A stretch of DNA of 64,000 nucleotides, taken from positions 4,591,905 to 4,655,904 of the forward strand of contig JACTAT010000052.1 of assembly GCA_014526335.1 (NCBI GenBank), given 5' to 3'. Positions 1 to 11,618 of the stretch are shown here, piece after piece. Position 1 is the stretch's first letter. Every line of letters starts with the position of its first letter. The notes beneath the pieces were generated by a model. It did not search any database and was not told the DNA's origin. It saw nothing but the letters and a program-made list of their open reading frames with translations. A program made the position numbers and the translations under genes. This DNA is from Chrysaora quinquecirrha. Taxonomy: Eukaryota > Cnidaria > Scyphozoa > Semaeostomeae > Pelagiidae.

Positions 1-1100
1 GCCAAATGTGAATAGAGTCTTGAAATTGTGCCTCGAGATCTACATGGTGCGCGAAAGTAAAGAACTCAAACTAGAGGAAGACTTATTCGCGAAATTAATA
101 TTCTTATATCGCTCGCCAATGACTTTGATTAAATGGACGAAATATAAGCGATTATAACTGATGAAAACTTAATATGCGATTAAGCTGATAAAAATTTAAT
201 ATGCAGTGAAATGTAATAAATACCGGTAACTTTACTAGATGGTAAATTTGAATTTAATTAGATATTTGGATAAGGATAAGTTGTTGAAGGTATGAGAATA
301 AATTATACAGTAGAGGCTCAACTGACTGACGCCCCTCTTATACAGCAAAAAAAGAATTGCCCGTACAAGTGGCCGTTATATATGGGTCTTGCTGTATAAC
401 TTTTCTAATTTGTATTTAACTATTTCTTATCGAAATTTAGATAACCTGTTTTGTAAAAAATGCCTCAAAATACTTAAAGATAATCTCGTATTCCTCTTTT
501 TATGGACAAAAAGATAGCTTGGGATAAAATAAGACCGTATGTCCTCGAATAACCGCCCTCCCTCGAATGAGCAAGCCCCCTTGGGATTGTTTTGGTAATT
601 TTACAACATGCATGTAGGAGCAGTGTATGTTGGAGAATATGTATTTAGAGTGGGGCATTTGTAGAGTAATTTCTTGAAAATGGGTGGGTTTGTTTAAAAG
701 AAGAATAAAAAAATGTAGGATTAGTTTATTGAAGAATACACAGCATGCGTCACAACAGAGGAATAGTTGAACCTCAATATATTGGACACCTGTGGGACAA
801 ATGAGTTTGTCCATCATTGATAAATGTCTGCTGTATGGAAGTATGTTTTTACAAATAAATGTCCTTTGGGGTGAAATATTTCTCCATCATTTGGAGGTGT
901 TAGTTGTATATAGTTCTCCTTTGATGGAGTAATGTCACTGTAATATGTAGGACTTAAAATGAAACCATAGAGCTAGCAAAGTTGCACTCACTTTAGACTG
1001 GTCTCAATGTGCCAGCTTCTGAAAACTTATAGTTTTTATAAGGAACGTTAGCTTATAAATTTTCCAATAATTTCTCCTCTCTAAGACGAACTTTTTAATA
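1..1100. other. Gene-free AT-rich sequence
   Basis: Only short ORFs without recognisable domains or splice structure are visible. I see no RNA gene and no clear transposon ends in this part. Confidence 0.5.
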
Positions 1101-1666
1101 AGGGACCGTTCATTATTTACTCAGAGGTTCGTACCGAAGCGAAATGGGTTGGGTAAGCAAAATTTTACACATCAAAATGGTTGAGTACAAAAAATTTTGA
1201 GCCTGGAATTTGGTTGGGTAAAAAAATCTGAAACTAAATGAGCGGGTCCAAAATAATAATAAAAATGTTGAAGAAGTCAGTCACTTTCATCATCAGATGA
1301 TAGTTCATTTTCTGAACTTGGCAAAGAAAGGTTGTCCAAGCCACGATCTTTGGTCCAAGAACTATTCTTCATCTTCAGTCTGTTTTTCTTCTTCAGCTTC
1401 CATTCTTTCTTTAAAGGTCACTCTTTGTTTCATCAGAATTTTTATTTCTTATTTGATTATTTATTATTTTTTGATACAAACGATGAATTCATGAAGCTTT
1501 GTTACTGTTAAAGATATTGATTTATGGTTGGGTAAAAGAATATTACACCTCGTTTTTGGTTGGTTAAGTTTTTTTTGAAAATCGAACCGGTTGGGTTATT
1601 ATTTTTTTATATATAAATTTCTACTTGCTTCGGTACCAACCCCTGCATGAATAATGAACGGTCCCT
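1101..1666. mobile_element. TIR element, AGGGACCGTTCATTATT ends
   Basis: The left end (from AGGGACCGTTCATTATT at 1101) is matched by its reverse complement ending at 1666. The match continues after a gap through a CGTACCGAAGC/GGTACCGAAGC block near both ends. The element is about 566 bp. No target duplication is clear. Inside, the minus strand shows two overlapping short frames with acidic C-termini (about 1290-1450), which could be a remnant of the 3' end of a transposase ORF. That is inference; no transposase motif is visible. Confidence 0.75.
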
Positions 1667-2484
1667 AATCGCCCCGGGCGCTGAATCGAGGAAGTACTAT
1701 AATTTCTGTGTTAAAAACTGTTGAATATTTTGTGTGTGAAATCCGTTTCTGGAACAGGTACGCAAATTAAAATTCTGATAAATTAGATTAAATCACTTTG
1801 TTGTAATACTATTTTATTTTTTTTTTCATGGAGCGCCCAGCAATTCGTTTCCGGAGGTGTTGACTGGAGAAAAATTAAGATTATTTTCAATATCGTCAGG
1901 GGCGACGTTGTCGAGTTTCCCGTCGTTCTTACTGGGACGCTGGGGATGATATGGGAGAATGTTGTAAAGCATATCAATATCGATGGCATCTACAGGGCAG
2001 ATCAGAATGGCCTTGAAATTGGTTCAACATTTTTTATTTTATAACAATGCCATCGCGTCTACATATACGATGTAACGGGAACAAGATCTGTGTGCCGTCG
2101 TCTGATCTGAGGCTCTCGGACGGTAACCAAAACATCTTTTTTCTATTAATTAAGAATTAATTGCAGACATTTTATAACCGATGCTATATGTTTTCATGAA
2201 CCTCAAGAGAGCAAATTTTTTATGCCAGGGCAGGGCCGGAAAAGTTTCTGTCCCATACTCCCACTGATGTTACGGGAAAGTGACTTGTCTTTGGCTCGCC
2301 TGTCCTGTGCAGCTCTTCTGCTGTATGCTGGAGTAGCAGAATTTCTCTTAACGAAAGAAACTGAAAAAAGTTTAACTTGTAGGCAAGATAGATAAACCTA
2401 GATGGTCTTTTGCTGTGAACTATTGTTGATTATTGCACCACCTCAACCTAAAGGTAGGCCCGTAGTTAAAACGATCCTTCAAAC

Positions 2485-2850
2485 CCCGGGGGGTACTTCA
2501 CTTCTGAATGGACGGGGATGTGCCGCCAAGATTTCGGAAACCCACCCACTTATAATGTAAACCTTTGCAGAAACAGACCCTATTTTATGAGTAGAAATAA
2601 GCGGAATATGAGAATAAAAAGACTTTCTAGACAAATTTATTGCTTGATATTGTACTACGAACATCTTTGTCGCGATTTTGCCACTTTTCTGACCGAATTA
2701 AAGTTAAACTTTCGACTTTTCTTCAATTTGCCACCCACTTTTATGGGGTTTTGGTTAAAATCATACCCATGTTTAGAGAATTTCAGTGCCCAAAACCCAC
2801 CCATATGGGCGGCACATACCCGTACCCAAATTATACTTACCTCCCCCGGG
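2485..2850. mobile_element. hAT-like MITE with 8-bp target duplication
   Basis: The ends are inverted copies (CCCCGGGGGGTACTT on the left, CTTACCTCCCCCGGG on the right). An internal inverted match around GGGGATGTGCCGCC supports the pairing. The element is flanked by a perfect 8-bp direct repeat CTTCAAAC at 2477-2484 and 2851-2858. Eight-base duplications are typical of hAT transposons. No transposase is present, and the short ORFs across it are by-products of the palindromic sequence. Confidence 0.85.
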
Positions 2851-2858
2851 CTTCAAAC

Positions 2859-5800
2859 TAAGTATCAAAGCATAAGCAGTGAAGTCTGCGCTACATTGCA
2901 ATGTCTCAATCACGAATAAATATTCGTTTTCTCTTTCAGAAAAAAAGAAACACTATCAGATATGTTTTATCCATTGTACATTTGTTTGATAGAGTATATT
3001 GACTGTCGGTTTATTGTCTTGGCGAAGTTGTTGCGATCAAGGGACATTTCACTCCTCGAATAGCGTTTGTTCGTATGAATACCAATGAAAACAAAAGGAT
3101 TCTTATAAGATTCCTACGAAAATCCAGCTGTGGGTGAACAAGATTACATGGAGTGAATTGCCCCTCGGTTGCGATAATTTCAGCCATGGCACTTTTGAAA
3201 GCATACATGTTTTCCTCAGTTAGTTACTCAGTCCCCTATGTTTACGTAACTTTTGGGACATTCATATAACTCATTGGGGCATTACTATTGCTTTGATACA
3301 ACATAAGACCCTATCCATGGGCCCCATCAAGTGCTCGACGCCCTTTTAGATCCATTAGGTTTCTTTAACCTTTCATTTTTGTACCTTCCACTTTGGGTCA
3401 GTGTGAGACATTTTCTATCCCTGAACCATACTTACCATCTTTTTATGTGCTAGATAGTTTCCATTCAATCTTATCTGGTTTTTTTTTGCTTTAGATTCTG
3501 CCATGTCATGCTGCATTGTGATTGGCCAATTCAAGAGCCCTGGGACGGCCAATCGGTGTCCTCAGTTAGTTACAATTACGAATTGTAGTATTACCGCACC
3601 TTCAGTAAACACTGTGCTGAATATTATGCTTAGTAAAGCTGCGTATATCATTTCATGTGAAGCGAAAATCCACCGAAGCTGTTTTCATTCATCGAAAGGT
3701 AAGCTACTATATTTACTTTTTTAGCTTTGATTTTTCTACTAATGTTTAAATTCATTTAAAATTTGAGTTATTCAAAATTGGTTATTTGAAAATGCAAAAA
3801 ATCGGAGATTTTGGTGTTGTTCGCCCATTCGCACTCAAAGCTTTGACTCTGAATACGTGTTGTCATTCAAACTTAATTTTACTCCCCTTTTGGTTCATTT
3901 TTCGCTAGGCCATGCTCACAACCGACAACCTAAGCGTTTCTAAAAGCTATTTCAAACCATTTGATAATCACAATGAGTCGTCTTTATCAAACCTCCTGCC
4001 TTTGCCCACTTTCGCTTAAAATTACTCTTTTGCTATTTTCTCCTCACTAAACATTAGGCCCCTTCCAAGGCTTTTTTCGTGTTAAAATATATGGTATAGC
4101 TATAGCTCGTATCACACCGAAGATTTTAGTTGGCAATTTCAAAATCCTAAACATCTATCTGTTCGTTTCTACAAAAAGATCTTAAATTCTACTAATTTTC
4201 CTCAATGTCTTAATTGTTAACGCTTTGGCTGCACTAAATTTTGACGCATATGTTCAAAGCAAATTTTGCTATTTCAAATGCTTCATTCAGTAATGTTTAT
4301 GTCAAGTTATTATCTAATGAAACTGCCAATCTTTTCCCATTCTCTACTGCTATACCTTATACAAGAGAAGAGAGCTAGGATCTTTTCTGGCAGAAACGGA
4401 TTCAACTTGACAAGAAAGCTCACAGAATTTGTTCCTTGCAGGACTATGCTTTTCGCTTTCTAAAGGTGAAACAGATATCAACCCCATATTACTGTTTTAG
4501 TGCACTGTAGTTAAGCTATCAAAACTACTTTACCCTACTCCTTAAGAACAACTGTTTCTTAACTCACTTACTAATACTGTAGTCATCGCTTTTATTTCAA
4601 TACCTTATTGATCTGCTTAGTTGATCTGCAGTCATATTCTAGCCAGAAAACTAGTTGCAGTGCAGTATTATTTATCACTTTACTTTGTTGGCCAGATCAC
4701 CTATTACCCCTGTCACATTAGCTTCTTCTAACTTCTCACTTACTATTGAGTTGAGATTGTACTCTGTTACGTTATACTTCAATATTGCAGTGAAGTTAAA
4801 AGGCTACGGTGAATGCCCGTGCGAGATGACTGATGAGTTGGAGCAACTATTAATGGGACAACAACAGACAGAACTAAGAGAAAAGGGTGCCATAAGTTAC
4901 CTTCTCTTATCCTGCTGTACTTAAAAACAACATTGAAATAACATAGAGTGATGAAAGCTTGCATACTAATGAATCATAAGCAGTTGCGTTGCTAAATACT
5001 TTGGTTTTGCAGCAAGTTGAGTCTGCAGTTTAAGTTAAGTTTCCCTTGATGAGTTAAGTTTAAGTTTTTTTTGTCCCAATTATACTTTTCTTCATCTACT
5101 TCATCTGTCTCGTTTTTTTAAAAACAGCCATATTTACCTTCTTTACTTTGGTATACACTGTGCGATGCATTTTCTGAACTTATTAACTTTCTAGCACTTT
5201 TCACATGCTCGATAACATTTTACACTGTGTTTGAAAGATACGTCTGAAATGCCTTCGTGTTCTGCAGTTACCCATTAATTTCATCTTTTACCTCGTGTTA
5301 TTGCCTCTCTGTTTCGAAACTCTGTTCATTGTTACTACGCTTTGCTTTGCAGTTTTCTAAATACATCTATCCTTACTTTCTCTTCTGCTTTATGCTAAAT
5401 GCTTCGATTTGATCCTCTGTGTCTCTCTGTTTTGTAGTTCTCTCTTTGGGGTTATGGGCCTTGGTTGTAATTTTGACAGCAAAACCAGCGACTTTCTGTA
5501 AGGAATAAAGAATTGAACCAAAAGAACACTCGTTGAGTTCTTCCTTCTTGTTTCGCTCCCATTTTGTCTATCTTCAGAATCCTTTGCTGTCTTCTCAATG
5601 CTTTTGAACGAAATTGAAAGCTGGCTTAGTTCTCTTTTAACTTCCCAATCAGCCGTGTACTTGTATAACTTGTTGCAGAAATAAATGGCTGGCAACCCAC
5701 GAATTCGTGATTTATTACATGGAACCATCTTGGTTCATCCTTTTCCAAGCTTAGTCCAATATACTAATGTCCCAAACAGCCATTTTCTATTATTGATACT

Positions 5801-6794
5801 CTTTATCGATCAACCTTAGGCTTGGCCGATGCTATACTGTATCCAGTGCCTAGATCATCATAGCCGTATACTACTAGCGACTTACCAAATCTTTCCATAA
5901 AGGGAGGCTCAGAGATTAGTTACGTAAAAGACATCCATGCAGCTCTTTATGTCCTCCATATATTTCACCTTTCTTCTCTGTGTGAACGAAAGAGACCCGC
6001 GTCACGGTGGATGCAGATTTGTCGTAACAGGACTGTCAAGATTTAGACAGCAGGTCTTTCTTGAAAATTGAAAAAATCTATGGGTTTACAAAGTAGTGTT
6101 GTGTATGCCAAACTCTACTTCCTTAGCTCTCCTATTTTACAATGTATTTTACAATGGACAGGAGAAGCGTACAGAGAAACACGCCTTTTTGTGTTCCTAC
6201 CTAAAAAGATTGTTTGATTTTTATTCTGTTCTTGTGGAAGTGCCTTTTCTTAGAAGTTTGCTTTCACAAAGAATATCAGAGTAAAGATACCTATTTTGTT
6301 AGACTCAAGTCAGGCTCAACAATGCTTCATTCATTGCACCAACCCTTCTTACATAAAGTTTTAATACTTAAGTTTAGTACAAACCTGCACATAAGAGAGT
6401 CTAAACTTTGGAAACTCTCCCTGTTAAGGCACGACTAAATTCAATTTAATCAGGTTTAATATGTGACAGGGGCTTTTATGTTATTATTGCCCTCTTGCAT
6501 CGCATTAGAGGTAGAGAAGCTTTTGAGGTGTCTCATGATTGGTGGAAGCTTTTTCATACAAAGCGATTCCTTATACAGCAGTGTTGCTATATACACCAGA
6601 TCTCAGTTGATAGACAATGGTGGCTACACAGCGCTGAGGGACTTCTTTTGCATAGCCAATTGCTATTGCTTCCATGCCGTTATTGCCTTCCCTGGAACAA
6701 ATATTAAGATAAGTCTAAACTACGTAACTTATGTAACAATGTGACACAGTATTAAGTAGCTATGTAAACTTTCTACTTTGTCACAGTATTGTAC
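2859..6794. other. Gene-free stretch
   Basis: Several short ORFs occur. The longest is 112 codons on the minus strand at 5390-5728 with an ATG. It is Lys/Ser/Arg-rich and matches no family I recognise. No exon-like series with splice sites was found. Confidence 0.45.
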
Positions 6795-6951
6795 GTAGGT
6801 ATAGATTAAGACGTAGGTATAGGTAAAGGTATGGGTTTAGGTATAGGTTTAAGTGCAGGTATACTAATAGGTATAGTTTATAGGTATAGACGTAGGTATA
6901 GATAAAGATGTTGGTATCGGTAAAGGTATGGGTTTAAGTATAGGTTTAAGT
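6795..6951 (+). repeat. Degenerate GGTATA/GGTTTA tandem repeat
   Basis: About 155 bp are built from imperfect 6-bp units such as GGTATA, GGTTTA, GGTAAA and GTAGGT. A longer two-fold duplication overlies this: a block ending in GGTTTAAGTGCA occurs twice. It resembles but does not equal the TTAGGG telomere unit. Confidence 0.8.
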
Positions 6952-9031
6952 GCATTTGACTTGGTTTCTTATTTTGGCTTCGAGCAGCACAGGGGAATTT
7001 TGTAATTGACCAATCAGATGATTTGTTCATCATGATAAGTTGATTCTGTTTTGAGCACAGTATTTTAAGATCAACTACTCCCTTCTAGTGACTTGAATTT
7101 GAGCTGTTTCTATAGAAATGTTTTAGATGAAGGCTTCAGTTATCAGAGACTTTTTTCAGGTTGACTCGTTGGCTCTTGATAGTCCATTTTTTTCTTGCCT
7201 CTTATTGGTGCAACGGGCCTCTCATCGATGATCCAGTCTTACGTGCTTTCGTGCGTATGATTTTGGACTTTGATCTATCAGATTGGCAAAACGTCGTAGG
7301 TCGAGGTTCCGGACGTATATGGACAAATTTAAGAGTTTGCGCTGCTTTCAGGCTGCGATAATATTTGATTTGCACAAATTTCATGTATAAATAGATGTTT
7401 GGTAGAAGGCATAAATATTGAGTAGTTGTTATCACAAAGGCTAAATACTGTAACCAGTAGTTCAAATAGCATTGAATAAAACCGGACACGCCTCTTAGAT
7501 GCTCATTGTCACTGAAGGCAAACTGCTTGCATATTTTCTTTTCAGACCTATTTTAGTGGACATGCTTAAAAAGCATTATATCAATCATATATTTAGTTTC
7601 AATTTGAAATTCAGGAAATTAATTGGGAAAAACTTTACATAAACTATGAGTGATTCGTATTTTCTTAAGACTATGCTGTCAAAAGATAGTAGTTTAAACA
7701 CTGTTTTTATAAGAAACCTCTTATAAGAAACTACACAAGTCCTTTTCGTGAAATCAAGAAACTCTTCTTGAAAGCCTAGGAGGGCAGCTATAACCTAAGA
7801 AACTTTATCCGTTTAGGACCGTCATTATCAATAACTTTTCATGTAGTTCGAAAATTTGTTCCTTATTTGTGGACCTCTGAGCCCCCACAAGGATCTTTCT
7901 AGACTAGGCTTTCCTGAAATAACGTCATTGGGAAGGAAAGAAATTTCGGTTCTCAAGAAACTTTTACTCTGTTGGAAGTGCCAAAACCTAAGAAAGTCTA
8001 CAATAAAAAGGGGACCAAGAGTGTACCCTAGTTACATGTACCTATACATAAGCTTCCTTTATACATCTAGAGAACCAATGGGAAAGAAATAGGACGACTC
8101 TGATTTGTCGATATATCCTTATCCTACCAATTAATCGAAGGCGAACAAGAGTTTTCTCTTTCTCCTTGCTTTTCACACTACTATTGCGAAAACCAAATTT
8201 ATTGCTTTTTCTTTTTTCATGGCACGGTTCTGCAGCCAGAACGAGGCTCGATCCGTCGATCTCAAGAGAGGCTTTGAAACTTAAATACGCGGTTCTTTTT
8301 CTGATGATTTGTGACTGAAACAAAATTATGAACTGTTTGTAGACCACAAGCATATATCCAAGCAGTGTTATGTCGTAAAGACATTTTGAATTAGAAATGG
8401 CAGAAAAAGCACAACCAAATTGACCTCTTGATGAAAAATGAGTTTTAGCAAGTGAGATTGGAAAGTGTATCAGCTTTTCTCCTTTCGATAAAAGAAGGAT
8501 AAATTTGTCTAGCGAGAGCTACTCATGGCCTCACGGAGGAGGTGCCACGTTGCAATTGTTTCTTTAAATAAATTATAAAATACATTCAAATATATGGAAA
8601 GCAAAATATAATGGCCTAATACAATCCCCTGCTTTGCGCCGCAGACCATGGCCGTTTTTGCTCCTCCCAGTGTATGAAAAAGTGGGACAGGGTATAGATT
8701 CTGTACGTATGGGAGTTGCTCTAGGAGTCGTAAATGCTCTTGCCAGTCATTGGTAATGTGCTGTTATGGTGATGCTTTAGCGCGAGGCTACGAAGCAACA
8801 TGCGACTCCGCCTTCTGCCATCGCACACTACTGCCATTTTCAATTCTATGTGCACATCAATTTGTTGCTGATTTAGGGGATCCTTCAATACAAAGTCAAT
8901 ATTTGCTGGCATCCCTATACAGGTATTATTGTCCCCCTTTTATCCTCTGACACCCCTGTCGCTGGCTGTCCGTTTCAAAGGAATCTGCCCGTATCACTTT
9001 GATATCGCCTGTTGCAGTTTGATTTCTAAAA
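6952..9031. other. Gene-free stretch
   Basis: Only short ORFs without recognisable motifs are seen. No transposon ends were identified. Confidence 0.4.
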
Positions 9032-9542
9032 TAGGGCCTGTTTATATGGAGCCGAGTTACCCGGCTAGCCGAGTTTACTCGGCAAGACGTGATGAAAATT
9101 AAATCCTGTTTATATGGAGCCGAGTTTCCCAACTAGCCGAGTTACTTCTGGGCAGTGTTACACGAAGTATAACGATTTTCACGCTAATTTTCAATTTCAT
9201 GGCTTTGGGGAGTTCGTCTTCATGCACATCAATCTCTGGTGGGCGAGTGGGGGCCATGATTGTTTTAATGTCAAATGCTTCGCTGTAAACGCATGCGCAT
9301 TTTGCTCGATTTTGTCCCGGCTAGCCGAGTAACTCGGCGTTTTGCGTTTATATGAGAGACCCGGGTCACTCGGCATGCCGAGATCTCGCCTGTTTTGCCG
9401 GGATCCCGGCTAGCCGAGTTACTCGTCTCTCTCATATAAACAGACAGCCGGGATAACGTTAATTTTGTATACATGGGGGGTAACTCGGTCAGCCGAGTAA
9501 CTCGGCTAGCCGGGTAACTCGGCTCCATATAAACAGGCCCTA
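9032..9542. mobile_element. TIR element with nested copies of its own end
   Basis: The left end TAGGGCCTGTTTATATGGAG continues into GCCGAGTTACCCGGCTAGCC. It is matched by the reverse complement at about 9500-9542, giving inverted repeats of roughly 40 bp. Further partial copies of the same end occur inside (about 9105-9147 forward, 9340-9450 in both orientations). These make it a stack of palindromes rich in GGCTAGCCGAGT. The ends allow a TA target duplication, but nothing longer is convincing. The minus-strand 169-codon ORF over it comes from the repeats. Confidence 0.8.
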
Positions 9543-10971
9543 AAGGCATTTGAGTTCTGGTATGTAAATGGCTTTTGTTATTATTGCGAAAGGTTTCCGT
9601 TGCTGTTTGCGAAGTATGGGGACTTATGTAATGAGTATATGAAGGGCTCATTCTTGGCAGGCGCTCATCCGAGGAAATACGGTGGTTAAAAACGCTTAAG
9701 ATGAATTTGCTTAAACCCTTTCTTTCGTCGAATTCTTGCCTAGAATAACACGTCTCTTTCTCTGCCGGTATCAATGTCAATGTTGCCGTTATACAGTTGT
9801 CAAATCTCTTCTGTTAGGATGAATTTAAGAGCTGGGTCACAGAAGCTTCAGTTCCTGAATAATCTATTATAATTATAATTATGTAACTCATTAGGAATTC
9901 TTTGTATGGAATATAGATTGTCACAGATGTGTCTGTCTGACCTGATTTTTAACAATTCTTTCTGTTGCCCCGATTTTGGTGTATTCTGAGCCACGCTTTT
10001 GAGCCACGTCTTTATTCTATACCGTCATGCCTTGCCTTGCTTTCGTCATTGTATTGTGCTGACGTGTTGAGCTCGCTTCTTACAAATGATCTTGCATTCC
10101 AGATCGATTGATTTCGGGGCGTTATGGACAGGAAAATGATGCTTAAAAAGAGGGTGCTTCTGGGGTGCGCTATGTGCCTAGCGCCTGCAGCCTCCTTATT
10201 AACATCCTTATTAAGGACGTTAATTATCAAGGACCTCCTTATAAGGACTCATTTACCACGGATCTCCTTATCAGGACCTCCGTAACAAACGATCTCGTAA
10301 AAAAACGCAAAAAAGAGTGTAACATTTAAAAGGGCCATATTCTGGTCTTTTCCTTCCAACATAAGTGCCCCAGTTAACATAGAAAAGGGCTAAGATATTC
10401 TGGTCTATTCCTTAAAAGTATTATGTGACATACTCACAAACCTGTTATAATCCAAACGTTAATATGTTGATATATATCGATATACTGTTAATGATACTGA
10501 CCAAATTTCGTAATTGAAATGTCATGAATTAAAACATTTATGTCAGTTGAATTTGAGAAATAACCTGGAATGAATGCTAGTCAAAACTTTCGTGGTGTCC
10601 ACCCTCATAACAAATAACTTAATAGCTTAAACATGTGGCACGTCTGATAAATTTTTATAATATTTGATCCTTTATTTGATGTTCAAACATTCGATTTCTG
10701 GAATAGATTTCTGGACTTGTTACGTGAGAGTATATATATGTATGTGACGTCTTTGAGATTCCATGGTATACTCTATGAGACTTTAGAAAGTTATACCTGT
10801 GTTTTTCACTGTTCTGCTAGAACAAGAATTATATGCATCATAATCATAATAACCTATTTGCTGTTCAATATCCTACAGGTTTCTCATCTGCAAGTACAAT
10901 TTGTCGTTTTACCAAGACTATCAACATAGAATTATTGAATGCATACAAGGGCTTGACTTGATTTGTATGCA
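9543..10971. other. Upstream region of the SIX gene
   Basis: No coding exon is recognised. A short run of CTCCTTAT and AAGGAC units lies at about 10190-10270. Promoter and 5' UTR of the SIX gene should lie here, but no core element could be assigned. Confidence 0.35.
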
Positions 10972-11001
10972 TAGAGAGAACAACAGAGGTTGTACGAAAA
11001 G

Positions 11002-11618
11002 ATGGAAGCCCATGTTGAAAGAGAGCTTGCACACCAAGATACGAGGCACATTTCTGATGATTCGACTCTACGAAAGCCAGTTAACTCTTCGCAAGTGTCC
11101 TTAGTATGTGAATCCCTACTCAACGCTGGTCAGATTGACAGACTAAGTCGTTTTCTTTGGGCCTTGCCTTCAGATCAAACTACCATCCACAAAGATGAAA
11201 GCGTTATGATTGCTAAGGCAGTCGTGAACTTCTACCAGAACAATTTCAAAGAGGTTTACTCGATTTTAGAGAGTCGAAAATTCGCCAAAAGCCAACATGG
11301 ACGACTGCAATCGCTCTGGAGAACCGCTCACTATATCGAAGCGGAAAGACAGCGCGGTCGGCCGCTTGGCGCCGTTGGGAAATACCGCATACGGCGAAAG
11401 TTTCCTTTGCCACGCACAATTTGGGACGGTGAACAGACGACTTATTGCTTTAAAGAGAAAGCAAGGAGTGATCTCAATGCTGCTTATGACAGAAACCCTT
11501 ACCCATCCGCAAAAGAAAAATACGAATTAGCAAAATCTACCGACTTGACCGTTACTCAAGTTAGCAACTGGTTCAAAAATAAAAGACAAAGAGTTCGTGC
11601 TGCAGAGCATAAACAAAG
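11002..11618 (+). CDS. SIX gene exon 1: SIX domain and homeodomain
   Basis: This exon holds both conserved domains and ends in phase 2 (AAACAAAG) just before GTCAGT, a reasonable donor. Reading past the donor gives a short non-conserved tail and a stop at 11661, supporting the splice. Confidence 0.9.

Noticed and set aside
5390..5728. Minus-strand 112-codon ORF with ATG
   Set aside because: No domain, no splice context and ordinary composition for this AT-rich region; length is within chance for 64 kb.
9271..9780. Minus-strand 169-codon ORF
   Set aside because: It is produced by repeated GGCTAGCCGAGT palindromes of the TIR element, giving recurring YPASRVTRL-like phrases rather than a real protein.
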